Assembly (NCBI GenBank): GCA_964057225.1
Contig: OZ059898.1
Span: 16,345,267-16,409,266, forward strand
Direction of reading: 5' to 3'
Source of the DNA: Auanema rhodensis
Lineage: Eukaryota; Nematoda; Chromadorea; Rhabditida; Rhabditidae
Length of the DNA stretch: 64,000 bases
A program made the position numbers and the translations under genes. The stretch's first letter is position 1; each line of letters starts with the position of its first letter. The notes under the pieces are model-generated. The model saw only the letters and a program-made list of their open reading frames with translations, did no database searches and had not been told where the DNA came from. This document shows positions 49,363 through 62,963 of the stretch, piece after piece.

Positions 49363-50636
49363 ATGGTTATTGAAGTTCCTCAAAGTCTTGGTGGTGTTAA
49401 AAAATTAAATGATGGAAATTTGATGCCTATGATTGGCTTGGGCATTTCTCGGATTACTGAGCAGGTGAATTATCTGCATATGATACTGATATAGTACATT
49501 ATAATTCTATTTAATCAAAATGATGTTCAGCAAAGTCTGATGAAGGCGGTTGAAACAGCTTTAGCAGCTGGATACCGTTTGTTTGACACTGCACACATTT
49601 ACGAAAATGAGAAAGAATTAGGAGAAGCTTTACAAGTATAATACATTTTCTTTTTGCTTTGCTTTTATCCTAAAATTGAGGTGAATCTTAAAAAGTTTGG
49701 TTTGTCTCGTTCTGATATATTCATAACCACGAAAGTACCAACGATGGATGAAGATACTGAAGAGTGGGTCGAGAAACATATCGAAGAATCACTAAAGAAA
49801 TTGCAAACCGAGTGAGCAATTGATATAAAAAGAGAAAATTTAATTTGATTGTAGTTATCTTGATTTGGTTCTTGTTCATTATCCGCGTGATAGATATATT
49901 GGACAGGATGGTAATCATGAGATTAATAAACGTGGACGGCGATTGGTTTGGAAACAACTCGAAAAGGCGAAAGGTATCTACTATGACGAGTCAAGTGAAG
50001 GGAAAATTATAAGTTTAGAAAATGGCACTATTCGCTCTATTGGAGTTTCCAACTATACTGTGTTTCATTTAGCGGAAATGGACGAATATGCAACGGTAGC
50101 AGTATTTTATATTTGTAAAACTTCTTTAGTCTTATAGATTAAACCAGCGGTTAATCAAACCGAGTTTCATCCATATCTAACAATTGATCAAGTCCGACAT
50201 TATTGTTCCCAACGGGATATTTTCATTCAAGTTTGAAATATTCTTTTAGCGTGTTTACAGTTATATAGGCTTTCTCCTCGTTATGCTGGGGTAATCAAGA
50301 AGTCCTAAATGAGAATGCTATTCAAAAACTCTCTGCTAAGTATGCAGTCACTCCACAGGTGTTCTTTCTTCACTGTTTTATCTAACTATAATCAATACAG
50401 ATAATTCTCTATACCTTTGCTCTTAATGCAGGGATTGGAATTATTCCAAAGTCTGCAACGCCGTCCCGCATCATTTCTAACATTAAAGAGGTTTTAGTTA
50501 TAAAAGTATTATAGAAAATTTATATTTTTTAAAGACTGCTTGCGTCCAATTGGAAGATGAGGAGTTGAACTCTCTATTTACTTTGGATAGGAATGTAGCA
50601 TTCTGCCCAAGATGTGAGCCGTGGAAGTGTTTGTAA
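49363..50636 (+). CDS. Aldo-keto reductase
   Basis: First exons 49363-49464, 49531-49635, 49681-49811 and a fourth from 49855; about eight in all, around 320 residues, ending CEPWKCL. The NADPH-dependent AKR fold is complete. GYRLFDTAHIYENEKELGEA holds the catalytic Asp and Tyr, IFITTKVPT the catalytic Lys, and LDLVLVHYPRD the catalytic His. GTIRSIGVSNYT and QTEFHPYLT follow, as does IIPKSATPSRIISNI for cofactor binding. The enzyme reduces aldehydes or ketones; the substrate cannot be predicted. A 45 bp intron lies between KAK and ENGTIRS. AATAAA sites follow at about 50706. Confidence 0.93.
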
Positions 50637-51107
50637 TTAAATTAACTCTTCGAACTTACACATTTATACATTTTTAACTTCTCCAAATTTATATTATTTT
50701 TGAATGAATAAATATTTTCTAGAAAAAAAGGATCAATCTTATTTCTTCTACACAGTTAAGTTTGTGAAGTGGGAGTTTGAAAGTCTGCTTATATCAATAA
50801 AGCAAAATATTTAGCAAAACCGATACTTGTTTTTTCCAAAATATTTAAGGCTATTCTGAGCTTTTCTTGATCTCAAGCGCACTTTCACATTTTTCGTGCC
50901 AGGTGGGGATAGTCAGAAGCAGCTAAAAGTAATGTCAATAATTGCATATTATATGCAAGCGGGAGATCTTAAGAAACTGAATATTCATTTCAAGATTCAG
51001 TTTTCCTGAAGAGTTTGGACATTTCGCCCTGAGATAAAAACGAAATTTCTTTAACAAAATTATAACAGCTAATTCCACAATTCTGTACCTCATCACAAAG
51101 TATTCAT

Positions 51108-52866
51108 ATGATAACTCCGGTAAGAATAGGTTTTTTACCTGCTGAAGAAGATGTAAAAGGATGCTATGGAGTGGCAGAATGCAAACGGCCAGGATCTGAT
51201 GTGGAAATTGTTTTTCTTGTATTCCAGTTATTACAAATTCCATACGTTGTGGTCATACACTTCTATTTGTTTTTCGGTATGATTGAAACTTACTTTAGGT
51301 TGATCTTTTAAATGATTATGATGTATCTTATGATATGGGACAACGTCTTGAAAATGGTTCGTGGACAGGCGTCACAAAATTACTTATAGAAAGTAAGATT
51401 TATGTGAGAATTATATATACATTTCGTTTCTGATTGGTAATCATTATGATCAAGTTATAGATCAGATTGACATGTGTGGGGTCTCAATGCGAGTGACTGA
51501 GGAAAGAAATGAAGTTATATTTTTCTCATATCCTACACGATTTTTTCAAGTTAGTCTTTAATTATTTATAATAATAGATGTACTGTTAACATACCTTCTT
51601 TCTAAACTTTCTAATTAAAACATTCAAATGAATTTATTTCAAACATAGTTTCTTTAACCTTTATAAAATATTGAAGTTGCAGTCAATTTACGTCGTTAAA
51701 CGACCATCCGCCATTTGCCCTCGAACATTTATTTTCAATTCATTTTCTGAGATAACGTGGATTTTTATTGTTATCTCCATATTACTTTCAATCATAGCAT
51801 CTTGTGGTATCCACTTCGTTCATTCTCTATTCAAGCACTTTGAACATAAGAAAGATCGGCCTCGATACACGAGTCTTGTCTTCTATGCGTTACAAGTTTG
51901 TGAAATTACAAATTCCTTCGTTAATTTCAATATTTCAGAAAGGATTCAGCTTTCCATATGCATCTTTAAATGATTTATTCTCTTTTACAATTCATAATCT
52001 GTGTCTTCTTTTTACTTTTTTCATTATGATGCAAATATATCAATCGAAAATGTATGCATACTTAGCTTCACCTAATCAGTATTCCATTCCATTTCGTTCT
52101 CAAAAAGAATCTTTAGGTATTGTAAGATATTTGTTCAGTTGTGTATAGTCACTTATATCCATTTGTTTACAGAATATGTTGATAAAGGCTATGGATTCTA
52201 TACTGCGTTCGCATATCAGAAGATGCTGTGTTCAACTGATGATAACTGTAAGCGTTTCCAAGAAGTGACATCCAACCGGCCTATTAGACAAAGGGAACGA
52301 CAAGCCGAAATAGAAGCAGATTTAGAGTTTGAATTAATCTAAATACTTCATCACTCATAACTTAATTTTAGTAACGGTGGCATATATGAGTCAACTATTG
52401 ATAGTGCTTTTCTATCAAGTTCTGTTACTTGGTAAGGAAAATTAAGTGATTTAGAAAAATTAGAAAAGAATTTCAGGTTAGATAATAAGAAACAGGACCG
52501 TATTATCATAGAAGAAGAAGATGGCTCAAGATACTTTGTAGCTTATTCGTTCAGCTCAAGAAATAAAAAGTTACGAGATCGGTAAAATGCTTACCAGCTA
52601 TCTGTTAAGGTTTTAGTTTTTTTCTTAGATTTAATGAAGCTTTGATGCAAGTATTGCCAGCTATTCCTCACATTAGCTCTGGCCATGGATATAATACTAA
52701 ACGTTATGCTTTTCAATTCACATCACAGCCTACTCTGGTTGCTCTATCCTTGTCTGGACATCTTTTGCAACTTTTCAAAATATTTTTATATGGAATATGT
52801 TTTTGTGTAATTTTTTTCGCTTTTGAGCACATTATTAATTATTTGAAATTGAAATTCTCCAAGTAA
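51108..52866 (+). CDS. Ionotropic-receptor-like channel (iGluR-variant), no amino-terminal domain
   Basis: A multi-exon gene of about 450 residues. It starts MITPVRIGFLPAEEDVKG, already inside the ligand-binding lobe S1, and continues with RLENGSWTGVTKLL, IDMCGVSMRVTEERNEVIFF and FSYPTRFF, the IR/iGluR S1 pattern. TM1 follows (ITWIFIVISILLSIIASCGI), then a pore region, TM2 (FTIHNLCLLFTFFIMMQIYQ), S2 (EYVDKGYGFYTAF, a Cys pair) and a last TM (IFLYGICFCVIFFAFEHI). The glutamate-contacting Arg of S1 is not obvious, as in divergent IRs. The family includes insect IRs and small C. elegans iGluR-like receptors used in chemo- and thermosensation. An exon with a charged insert (RQRERQAEIEADL) joins the next exon at 52326. 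Upstream exons coding a signal peptide may be missing from the model. Confidence 0.85.
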
Positions 52867-54376
52867 ATACATATATCATATAGTAATAAAAAGTTTCAAT
52901 GTTTTCAATGCATAAGTCAAATTAGTTTATTTTTCTCCTCAGTTACACCAGAATTTCCATGAAAAAATCTAAACAGTTGTTGCGCCACATGTCGAGCTAA
53001 CGAAACGTGATTCATTTCCTTCTCCTTATATATCGAAATACGTCAATTTTTTTGTTTGAATATAAAAGGGTTAGAAAATCTAATTATGCCAAATGAAAAT
53101 ATGTATAATAATCTTTGATCTTGATTCTAATGAATGAAAACCATTTTTCCTTTTTTTAAATCATTAGTTTATTCCAACATATTGATTAGCTCACAAAGTG
53201 ATGAGTGAGGTAAGAATATCTTATTATGATGTAACATTCTTTGATTTTTTGTTATTTTTTTATACTTTTAAAATAAATAAAAAAATAAAATATTAATAAA
53301 GATTTTGATAGAGTTAGATTATTAAATATCTTACTAGTTAAGTATTTCTATCAATAAATGATTTTTTATGAACAAACATCCGTATTTGCTTCTCTCATTG
53401 TATGTTGTCTTTTCTTATTTGTATGTCTCAAGTACTATATTAACATTGATAAATGTTTTTTATGAATAAAGCTAAGAGAACGTTTACAAGTACTCAAATG
53501 CCATTCAACATATGCTGGTCAGTCAGCTACGTTAAGCATCTTAACAGTGTACATTATATTTTTACCAATAATACACAATATTATAAAGAAGTTCATATTA
53601 TGTTAATCCAAACATTTTTGCTTAACTTTTGGTAAGCATTCTGAATTTTCATGTTTTTTTTCCCAAAGACCTTTTTAAACAAGTTTTTCGTCAAACGTTT
53701 ATCAGATTAAAGTTTTTTTTTGTTTTTCTTTGATATTAAAACAAGATTGTATGCATGATCAATGCTTGAAAAAAATTTGAATTTTTCTTCCAACAGATAA
53801 AAATTAAATTTTTGTTACAAATAGTTAACAATTAAAAAAGTTTAATTAATGAATATATTCAAAATAATATCATAATATGCAATGATTTGTATCCTTCTAA
53901 TCTTAAAATATTTTTCATGGTTTTTCCACCATTACTATTTCTTTTGCACATCATCACTTGCATCTCTTTTTTGTTCTATTGTTGAAAAAATGTTGCAATC
54001 GTTTTCTTTCCGACTGAAAAAAGTGGTCCCTTTGGAAAAAAGTAATATCTTGTTTTTTATGTTTTTCTTATTATGTATTCTTGCCTCTCTTACCTTTTCA
54101 TTATTTTCTCTCAATGTTACTTCTAATTTTTTTGTTTTTTTTTTCATTACAAAAACTATATCAAATATCAAATCGTTTTAAGATTTCAAAAGATTAAAAG
54201 GCTAAAAGAACTAAGTGTAATTCAACTTTTAGTTTATATTCATTTTATATTATTTAATTTTATAGAAAGTTTAAACTTTCTTATTATATTTCAAAAAAGA
54301 GTTTATGAATGTTGTAATTCAGTCTTCTATTCTCGTATTTATCTAAAAACTTGATTGAAGCAAAATTTTTATTCAG
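52867..54376. other. Intergenic AT-rich region
   Basis: 1.5 kb with long T and A runs and no recognised gene. Opposed open frames near 53900-54180 are low-complexity (Phe/Leu-rich in one strand, Lys-rich in the other). Confidence 0.5.
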
Positions 54377-57300
54377 ATGACAGATATGGAAAATGAGAAT
54401 AAATCTACGAGGTAAATAGATTGTTTTAAATAATTATTTATTTCAATTTTAAGTATTTTATCATTACATCATCCACATTTTATGAATAGTAATTTTAATG
54501 AAAATATTTCTGAATGGAATACGAATCAGAGAGCCACGATGAACCAGGTTTTATATTATTCTTATATATAATATTAATGTATACATTTTAAGGAAGAATT
54601 TGATTTGAGATATAATTATTCTCAACCAAAAAAATCAAATAAAGCCATAACTCTAGCCTTAACCCAATATACATCAAAATTTTACAAGCCATTTACTTCT
54701 CCTCACAAATTAGTATCAACTATTTTTTCCCTCATACCTATTATACAATGGATTCCAAAGTAAAGTTTTAACTTATTTTTTAAAATTTTCCATTTTTAAT
54801 TAAGATATTCATTAAATAATTTATCTTCTGATATTATTGGAGGACTTACTGTTGGAATAATGCATGTGCCACAAGGTATATTTCATATGTCGTCTTATCA
54901 TTTTTAATTTTAAAATAATATTAAGTAAAAGTTTTTTAAGTTCATTAAAAAGAAATTTTTCTTATTTTTAGGTATTGCATATGCTAGTTTAGCAGGTCAA
55001 GATCCAGTAATTGGCTTATATACTTCGCTTTTTCCTGTTATAACATATATGTTTCTCGGTACATCACGACACTGTTCTATAGGTAATATATAATATATCA
55101 ATATAATATTTAAAATAAATAATAATAAATGTTTTTAATAAATTTATTATTTGAAATCGTTTTAAGGATCTTTTGCCGTGGTTGCTCTTATGACAGGAAA
55201 TGTAATTTCCAAACATACTTCAAGTGATAGCTTGCAAAAACTTTCCAACTCAACATATACCAGTACTGAAATAGCATCAACAATTACTGTTGAAATTGGA
55301 ATTATACAGGTATATCCATAAAATCATAAAAAGAAAATAATTCTATTTCAGTTATTAATTGCAATATTTGGATTAGATTTTGTTTGCACATATTTATCTG
55401 ATGATTTGGTCGCAGGTTTTACTACTGGTGCATCAATGCATGTTTTTGTAACTCAACTTAAATATATTTTTGGAATATATGATTTACCCAGACGAGAAGG
55501 GCCTGGAAATTTATTTATGGTAATCAATTTTTTTATATAATTTTAAATATTTGTTCTTTCAGAAATTATCTGATCTTTTGAGAAATTATTCACAAGTTAA
55601 TATCATTACGACATTATTGTCAGCTTGTGTTATAATTATTTTATTACTAGGAAGATATTTTAATAATTATATTCAAAAAACAAAAAATACATCTATTCCT
55701 ATACCATTTGATCTTATTATGGTATCGAGTTCGGAACATTGTTCATCTTAAATTGAAAACTTTAGGTTATATTAAGCACTGTAGTCTCAATAGTTTTTAA
55801 TTTAAAATCAGATCACGGTGTTGCAACAGTTGGCAAAATACCAACAGGGTTTAGACATTACCTAGAAGACTTTTTAAGAACTTGAACAATATTTCAGATT
55901 TCCCCATCCTTATTTACCAAAATTTGAACTTTTCTTTGTACTATTACCTGACGCTTTATCTATAACAACAGTAATAATGGCAATTCACATATCATTAGCT
56001 AAAATGTTTGCTCAGAAATATGATTATACTATTAATAATAATCAGGTAACATTTAAGTTATTATAAATTTAAGTATCATTATATTCTTTTTTTAAGGAAT
56101 TTTATGCTCTTGGAATTACATCATTAATTTCCGGTTGTTTTCCTACTTTTCCTAGTGCTTCTAGTTTAGCAAGAACAATGGTAAATGGAAGTGTTGGAAC
56201 CAAAACCCAGGTAAACAGTAAAATTTCAACGAAAAAATAACCTTTTTTGACAAACTTTTAGCTATCTTCAATATTTTCTACTACTCTCATCATAGCTATT
56301 ATTATGTATTTTGGGAAATGGCTAAATCCTTTACCAATGGTATATAAAATAAAAATTATTATTGTATATCGATATACATATGTTTATTCCAGTGTGTTCT
56401 TGGATGTATTATAGTTGTAGCCTTATTGGGAATGTTTAGAAAATTTGCTTCTTTGGCTAATTTATGGAAAATATCTCGAATTGATTTTGTATTTTCAATA
56501 CTAAATTATTATATTTATTAAACATACATATTTTAGAGTATATGGATAATAGCTTTTGTTTCAACTACTGCGATTGATGTTGTTTTAGGATTAATGATCT
56601 CTATAGCTTTTGCTTTATTCACAGCTGTGATGCGACAGCAATGGTAAGTCGTTTTTAAATTTTTTTTCAACTGCAATACAATTTTTTTGAAATTTTTTTA
56701 GGCCAAAATGGCACGTGTTAGCAAATGTTACAGGTACAACAGAGTACAGGGATGTGGAAAGATATAGGAATATTTTCTTTTTTAATGTATTTTTAATTGT
56801 TTTAATTATAAATATAATAATATTATTAACAGGGTGTGTGCGTATTCAGATTTGATAGTCCATTAACATTTTTAAATTCCGAAGAATTTCGAAAAGCATT
56901 GCATAATATATTGTGGAAATCTACCTTAGCAGATGCTAACACATATGAAATTTGTTTAATTTCGGTAATGATATCAGTAACAAATAAGTATTTTCTAGAA
57001 CACCCTATTTCAGCAGCCAAGTAAACATCGCAAAAAACGTCATGTAATTATAGATTGCTCAGGTTTTGTTTATGTTGATCGTATGGGTATAAACACACTT
57101 AAAGATGTAAGAGATTCGTTATCATATTAAAAAATATATATTTATCGTTCAATACAAGTAAATTATTCTTTGTATTATTATAAACCTACGATTTTACAGA
57201 TTTATACTACAATGAGCCAGAAAGATGTGATGGTATTTTATGCAGCAGCAAAAGGTATCTTACTACAATAGAAAACAGTACACTTTAATTATATTATATT

Positions 57301-57414
57301 CCAGCTACACTTAGAGAAATGTTTGAGCAAGCAGGATATCACGAATTGGTTCCTCGATCTTCCTTTTTTCCTACTGTTCATGATGCCGTTGCTACTGCTC
57401 AACAGGAGCAATAA
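54377..57414 (+). CDS. SLC26 (SulP) anion transporter with STAS domain
   Basis: About 15 exons and roughly 700 residues. The start at 54377 ([10 protein letters not shown]) directly follows tttttattcag, which may be a trans-splice acceptor; a second Met lies three codons on. A soluble N-terminus leads to the SLC26 signature: [38 protein letters not shown] and [11 protein letters not shown]. More membrane spans follow, with [20 protein letters not shown] in the second half. The cytosolic STAS domain spans [32 protein letters not shown] and [19 protein letters not shown]26 proteins exchange sulfate, chloride, bicarbonate or oxalate across plasma membranes. An AATAAA overlaps the stop codon. The exon set is complete by eye but the splice after the VERYR exon is less sure. 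Confidence 0.92.
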
Positions 57415-60400
57415 ACATAATCGGTTTAAAATATTGTTGTTACATTATCATTTAATGTATTTGTACATAGAAAAAAGAAAATGTTAAAAATTGTCTGCAT
57501 TAGAACAACCGAATAGTGCTCCCTGAAAAATGAAATGACGATTTAAAGCAAATGGTAAGATCCACGTGAATTCCACGTGAGCATTAAAAGAAAGCAAATA
57601 AAGAAAGCAAGAAGTTGGTCAAGTTGACAGAATTGCAAAACTTCTCTTTTATTAAAAAAATAAGTTCTTTCAAAGTTTGACAGAACTTGATTTTGAGATT
57701 TACATGCAAATTCTCTATTGAGTATGATATGATACCAGTTATTAACTTATATAATCTTTCATTTTTGAACAGTGGATGAACAGTTGAAAAAGACATTATC
57801 TAAATGATGATTAATGATTTTATCAAACTTTTCATTTTTGATGTTTCAAATAAATAATGAATATAATAGTTAGAAATATTATATTTATATGTTATAAGAT
57901 TCAAAGTAATCTTTATTAGATATAATAATTCAATATTTTAAGTTTAAGAAAGTGACAAGTATATAACTAAAACAAATAAAAGATTCAAAAAAAAGTTGAA
58001 TTGAAGTTTAACTAACACACTGACAGATACTTTCTTTTCTTTTTAATCTATTTATATATCAAGTTAATTATAAGAATATAGTCTTTATTACTATAATACA
58101 TATTATATGCTATATCTATTCTACAGAAACTATAAAGAAACATATACATACACATATGTATAATATAAATTTTTCTTATATCTTACAATTGAATTATCAA
58201 AAAATACAAAAAAAAACTTAATTTACTAGTTAATTTCTTGTTATTTTTTGGAAAATAAATATTTTGTTTAGTTTTATTGGTATATGTTATTTCGAAAACA
58301 GTAAACATAGATAATACATTGATTATACATATTTTGCCTTTTCTTGGTTAGAATAGATAACTTTTTGATATGATTGGTGTATCTGATTCATTCAGATATG
58401 TCATGGGTTGTTTTTATCTTTTACTTCTTCTTTCGAATCTGCTCTCTTAACAAATTTTATTCCTATCTCTTTTCATGCTCTACAACATTTTAACAGCATA
58501 ACTCTCTTATCATCATTATATTGTTCATTACATCAATACATAAACTCAATTATGCATATAGTCAGGTTTGCTTATCATATAACCTTATGCCATATATATG
58601 ACGTTTAACTATATAAATCGCTTTTGAATGATATTCTTGCTCGATTACTTTTATGTTTTCAAAACAATTTTCAAACCAGTCTTCTTATTAACTAATTTCA
58701 TTTTTTTCATTCTTCATTCAATTTTATTTCAATTTTTCATCTTTTTTTGAACTTTATATATAACATTTAGACATTTATATTTACAATATCTTAGAATACT
58801 AGTACAAGGTTTCTTTTTGAAATACAAAAGAAAATTCCTTTTCAAAATATATATTTGTGTGTTACATGATGGTCATAACTTAGATTAGTGACTCACAAAT
58901 ATTAAATTTCGTAGTTTAACGATTACCACCTGCCAAATTTCTTTTCAGATTGTTTATTCAGGAGTTGTTAATTGAACTTTCTGTTAAACAACTGAGATTT
59001 TTTATTTTTTCTTCTAGTAAAGAGGGGGGGGGGTGAAATGACAAGAAAAAATGATTCTTTCTATAAACGTTTGGTCAACAAAGTTTTAGTAAAATTCTTG
59101 GCTGACATCTCGATTGATTAAAAAATGTCTGGAGTTGATAGACAAATCATTGAGGAAATCAAAAAATTAAAGAGAGAGAGAGAGAGAGACAGAGAGGGAT
59201 TACTGGTTTTACTCATTTCTTAATGCTATCTTTAATAGAATAGCTCTTTAGATTGTAAATACGAATAGCAAATTGACGAATAAAACAAATAAAACCTGCA
59301 CGAAAGGCATTTTTAATATAATAGTGCAAAAGTTAAATTGTCTCATATGGATTTCACATTTGAGATATTCACTTTACCTTTTTCTCATATTAATCTATTC
59401 AGACTATATATAGTTATGATGACACTCAACTTGAACATTTTCTGTTGAAAAAGGATTAAATTTCAATTTTATTGATGCATGTATGAAATTTGTATTTCAT
59501 GTAAGTACATGCTACATGCATATACTATATATTCATAATACAAGCTTTATAAAGGAAAAAAGCTTAGCTTTTCTATCTTGTTCATCCTTTTTGATCTATC
59601 TATTCAATGATATCAACATTGCCCAATTATTGAGCAAATTCAGAGAAGATCAAAAGATGAGATTAATGTAAGCTTTCATGGTTCAAATATTTGCCAAGTT
59701 TTATTGTGCCACCTTCTATTCATTTAATTTTTATTCTATCAGTTACCGGTACTCCTGCAGTTGTTATCATCTCGCCCACGGCAGCGTCTAATCCTTCTAG
59801 AGCTTTAGATGATAGATAACCCTAAACCTGTGTCTCGAACACTGCCAGATATCATCTCCAGTTGTATTTTTCTCTAAATTTTCTATTATCCACTTTCTTT
59901 CTTTGCAAACTGTATCAGTTGTTTTTTATAGTATTATATTTACCGCTATTCATATTAACTCTAAGTTCAAATTTTACAAAAAAAAACTATTGAAACGATC
60001 AAAAAGTGCCAAAGCGAACTCAGGAAATCGATAATGTTTGTTCTTTTCCGGTTAGATAAAAGCTCTCAACATGCCGAATTTTTTTCATCATTTCCCATAA
60101 CGATATCGGTGATTGCTTCAACTAGAGCATTTTCTATTGATCTTTCTGAATTACGAAGGAAACGAAGAGAGAGAGAGAAATCGAGAACGAAAGAGTGAAT
60201 TCCGCCCCCTTTTCACGTCATGCAATCATATGTATGATGAGATATGTTCATTTAATTCTTAAGGTATATAATACTGTTTCTTCGAATATATTGCTCATTC
60301 CTTAATTTTTGAATAATTATGATATCCATTCAGAACAGTTAAAAATTCCTTTTTTTTTAATTCTCTCTGAATATAACATGCTTTTAATTTTTTCTACTTT

Positions 60401-60692
60401 ATCATTTAAGCTATAATAAAATCAATAATGAGTGCTTAATAGTAAATGAATCATCATTCTTATCTTTTTTTCTTTCAGTCCGAAAAATATTTCTAAAACT
60501 AATCATTTTGTTTTATCATTTATCATATTTTTTGTATACAAAAATGAAATTTATATACTGGTGGCGTGATAAACTGCATCTTCTAGGGGGGAAATGCACT
60601 GTGGTCTTAATTATTGTTATGATTTTAATTATTCTCACAATTCATTATTTTAGCTCAGTTTAAAATTTATTATTATTTTTATTATTATAGAT
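57415..60692. other. Intergenic AT-rich region with simple repeats
   Basis: 3.3 kb without a recognised gene. It holds a run of ten G at about 59024-59033, a GA tract at about 59172-59200, a short GA tract near 60166 and an inverted TCCACGTGAA-like pair (cacgtgaattccacgtga) at about 57564. Confidence 0.5.
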
Positions 60693-61633
60693 ATGAATTT
60701 TGAATTTCTTCGAACTCTTCAAGGATTTACTAATCTTCTTCAAGTTGTAAGTACAAATTGTTTCAAAAAATAAGTTTCAATGATAAAAATTAATTCAAAG
60801 AAGATGAAATTGATTTGAAAACTATATGCAAAATGTAAATATAAGAGCTTATTTGCTTAAGCTAGCAAAATAGAAATCTTAAACAAATAAAAAGTATGGT
60901 AAGCCTATAAAATTTCTTGAATGCTAACTGATAAAAAATAACAAGAAAAGGCTATATTTTTAAAATTTTCAACATATTATAGTGTCTGGGATTTGCAGCC
61001 TTATTCGCTTGTTCCTTCATTTGGGCCGGAGGAAATTTATTCTTCCAATTCGTCTACTCGGTAACTACTAAAACTGAAACTTCTTCTGTACTTGCTATGT
61101 TGTATCTTTTCAGGGTTATGGTTGGCAAACATTAATTCTAATCATCTTATTTGTAACCTGGATCTTCGCTTTGTTGATTTTCCTTTCTAATTTATTCGAA
61201 AAGGATACAATCGGTCAATTAGGAAAAAAAAGAGTTTGTTTTAACTTCATAAGACAACATTTGGCAAAACATTGAGTCATCTTCCACTTTGACAATGTTT
61301 GAACTTGGCTATGACTAATCATGTTTTATCTTAAAATTTTAAAATAATTTTCTTCTTTTTACTTAATTCTAAATATTTTTTGACACATATTTTAGTTATT
61401 GATCTTATACACTATCTGTTTGATATCTCTGATTGTGGCTGCATCTTTAGAATCTTGGTACTCAACTAAAGTACTAAGCGCTGATTTATACAAAGGCCGA
61501 TTCATTGCCGTCACGGTATGTTTCTTCTTAGATAAACATTTAACGATCATTATTAATGTGATTTTAGGTATTCTCATGGCTATTGGTAGTCAGTTATCTA
61601 GTCTTGATGGTTCTTACAGTATTCTTTGTTTAA
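60693..61633 (+). CDS. Four-TM MARVEL-like membrane protein
   Basis: Five exons: 60693-60746, 60983-61060, 61114-61233, 61396-61515, 61568-61633; 438 nt or 145 residues plus stop. Four hydrophobic spans: VCLGFAALFACSFIWAGG, LILIILFVTWIFALLIFLS, LLILYTICLISLIVAASLES and VFSWLLVVSYLVLMVLTVFF. A short cytoplasmic loop (NLFEKDTIGQLGKKR) lies between TM2 and TM3 and an extracellular loop (WYSTKVLSADLYKG) between TM3 and TM4. This size and layout fit MARVEL/MAL-type proteins involved in membrane apposition and vesicle traffic; no diagnostic residue proves it. It faces a second four-TM gene across 320 bp. Confidence 0.75.
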
Positions 61634-61953
61634 AGCTTTATAGGTTATCAATGTATGAATTTAAATATAGATGAGAATATTTTTTTCTCGTTGAAATTCA
61701 TGGAAATGAAAACTTAAAACTTCTTTCTTGACCTCACTTATTTTCCAATATGTATCTCAGACTCTGCTGTTCTGTGTATTTTCTTCTTTTTTTTTTCAAA
61801 ACAATTATTGAATTTAGATATTGAAAAATATCTTCTTTAAATATTGTTGTTTTACTCTTTCTGTATTAAAATGAAAATAAATCATTTTATTGAGTACACG
61901 TATCAGCTATCTATGCCATTTGGTTTACAACAATTGTATAATCATGAACCGAT

Positions 61954-62963
61954 TCAAACCATAACTGGGCCGGTAGTTGATTTACTACTGAAAATATGAT
62001 CTTCGTCATCCTCCCCTGTAGCGAAGTTTGGATTGGGGAATGAAGTTGAAGAAGAGGAGTTCGTTTTGGGATCAGAACTGACCAGTGGAGGTCTTCCATT
62101 CTCCTGGAAGTTTATAAATAATAGAGTTATTCCAAAGAAAAGAAGTGAACCTCGAAAGAAATTGGTGGACGATTTGCTCGAGTTTTTCTATCAGCTGTCT
62201 TATCTTCAAAGTACGTATAACACGTAAGTAGAACATGTTGAGCCCAGGCAATAAAGGTTGTCATTGTTACCATAACAGCCAATATGAACAAAGCTGTAAA
62301 TACAAATTAGTATTTCTACATTGTATTGGATGCAATGAACTATCAGTGATCATTAATCAATTAAGACACTGTCCACGTTTGAAGCTAGCTAACCTATAAT
62401 TATTTTCATCGATGTTGTTGTGCCTGGAATAGGTTCAATAAAATCATCATAGAGTGATGAATTTGGGAAAATCACACATACAGCAACCCGGAAAGTTGTT
62501 ACAGCTCCAATTAGAAATGCCAAGAACTAAACAAGAAATATTGATTTCTGACAAGTAAAACTCTTATTCAAACCATTTGGAACATAAATGGAATCAGATA
62601 TTTAGCATTTTCTTTTGATATAGCAACAATAGAACATGAAGTTATTAATGTTTCAATAAGCTGAAAAATAAAAAAATAATTTTCTTCAAACAGAGTGGCA
62701 GAAGGAATACCTGGAAGAATGCATCGGAAAGTTTATATTCATCATCAATTGAGTTAAAAAACGTTATGACGTTAACTATTTGGCAGAAAATAGAAAAACA
62801 AATAAGACCCAATAAAGCTAGCTGAAAGGTATCTGATAACTTATCATATCTGGAGCATGTAACTTCTTTAAACAAACCTTACAATGTATAGAACCACAAC
62901 ATGTGTAATAATTGAGGTTACTACGATCCAATAGAAACATACTAACCATGATTTTTGTGAACT
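61954..62963 (-). CDS. Multi-TM membrane protein, 5' end not identified
   Basis: Exons: 62878-62963, 62711-62849, 62574-62660, 62394-62526, 62151-62293, 61954-62103, totalling 738 nt (245 residues plus stop), all in phase. Hydrophobic spans: WIVVTSIITHVVVLYIVR, FQLALLGLICFSIFCQIVN, FLAFLIGAVTTFRVAVCVIF and LFILAVMVTMTTFIAWAQ. A Cys/Tyr segment then leads to a soluble Ser/Asp-rich tail ending TGPVMV. I do not recognise the family. The topology resembles MARVEL or other nematode tetraspan proteins. No in-frame ATG lies in the first modelled exon, so an upstream exon must exist beyond 62963. The first modelled intron is only 28 nt. Confidence 0.65.

Noticed and set aside
53882-54181. Overlapping opposite-strand open frames (Phe/Leu-rich and Lys-rich)
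   Set aside because: Mirror-image low-complexity translations of T- and A-rich DNA.
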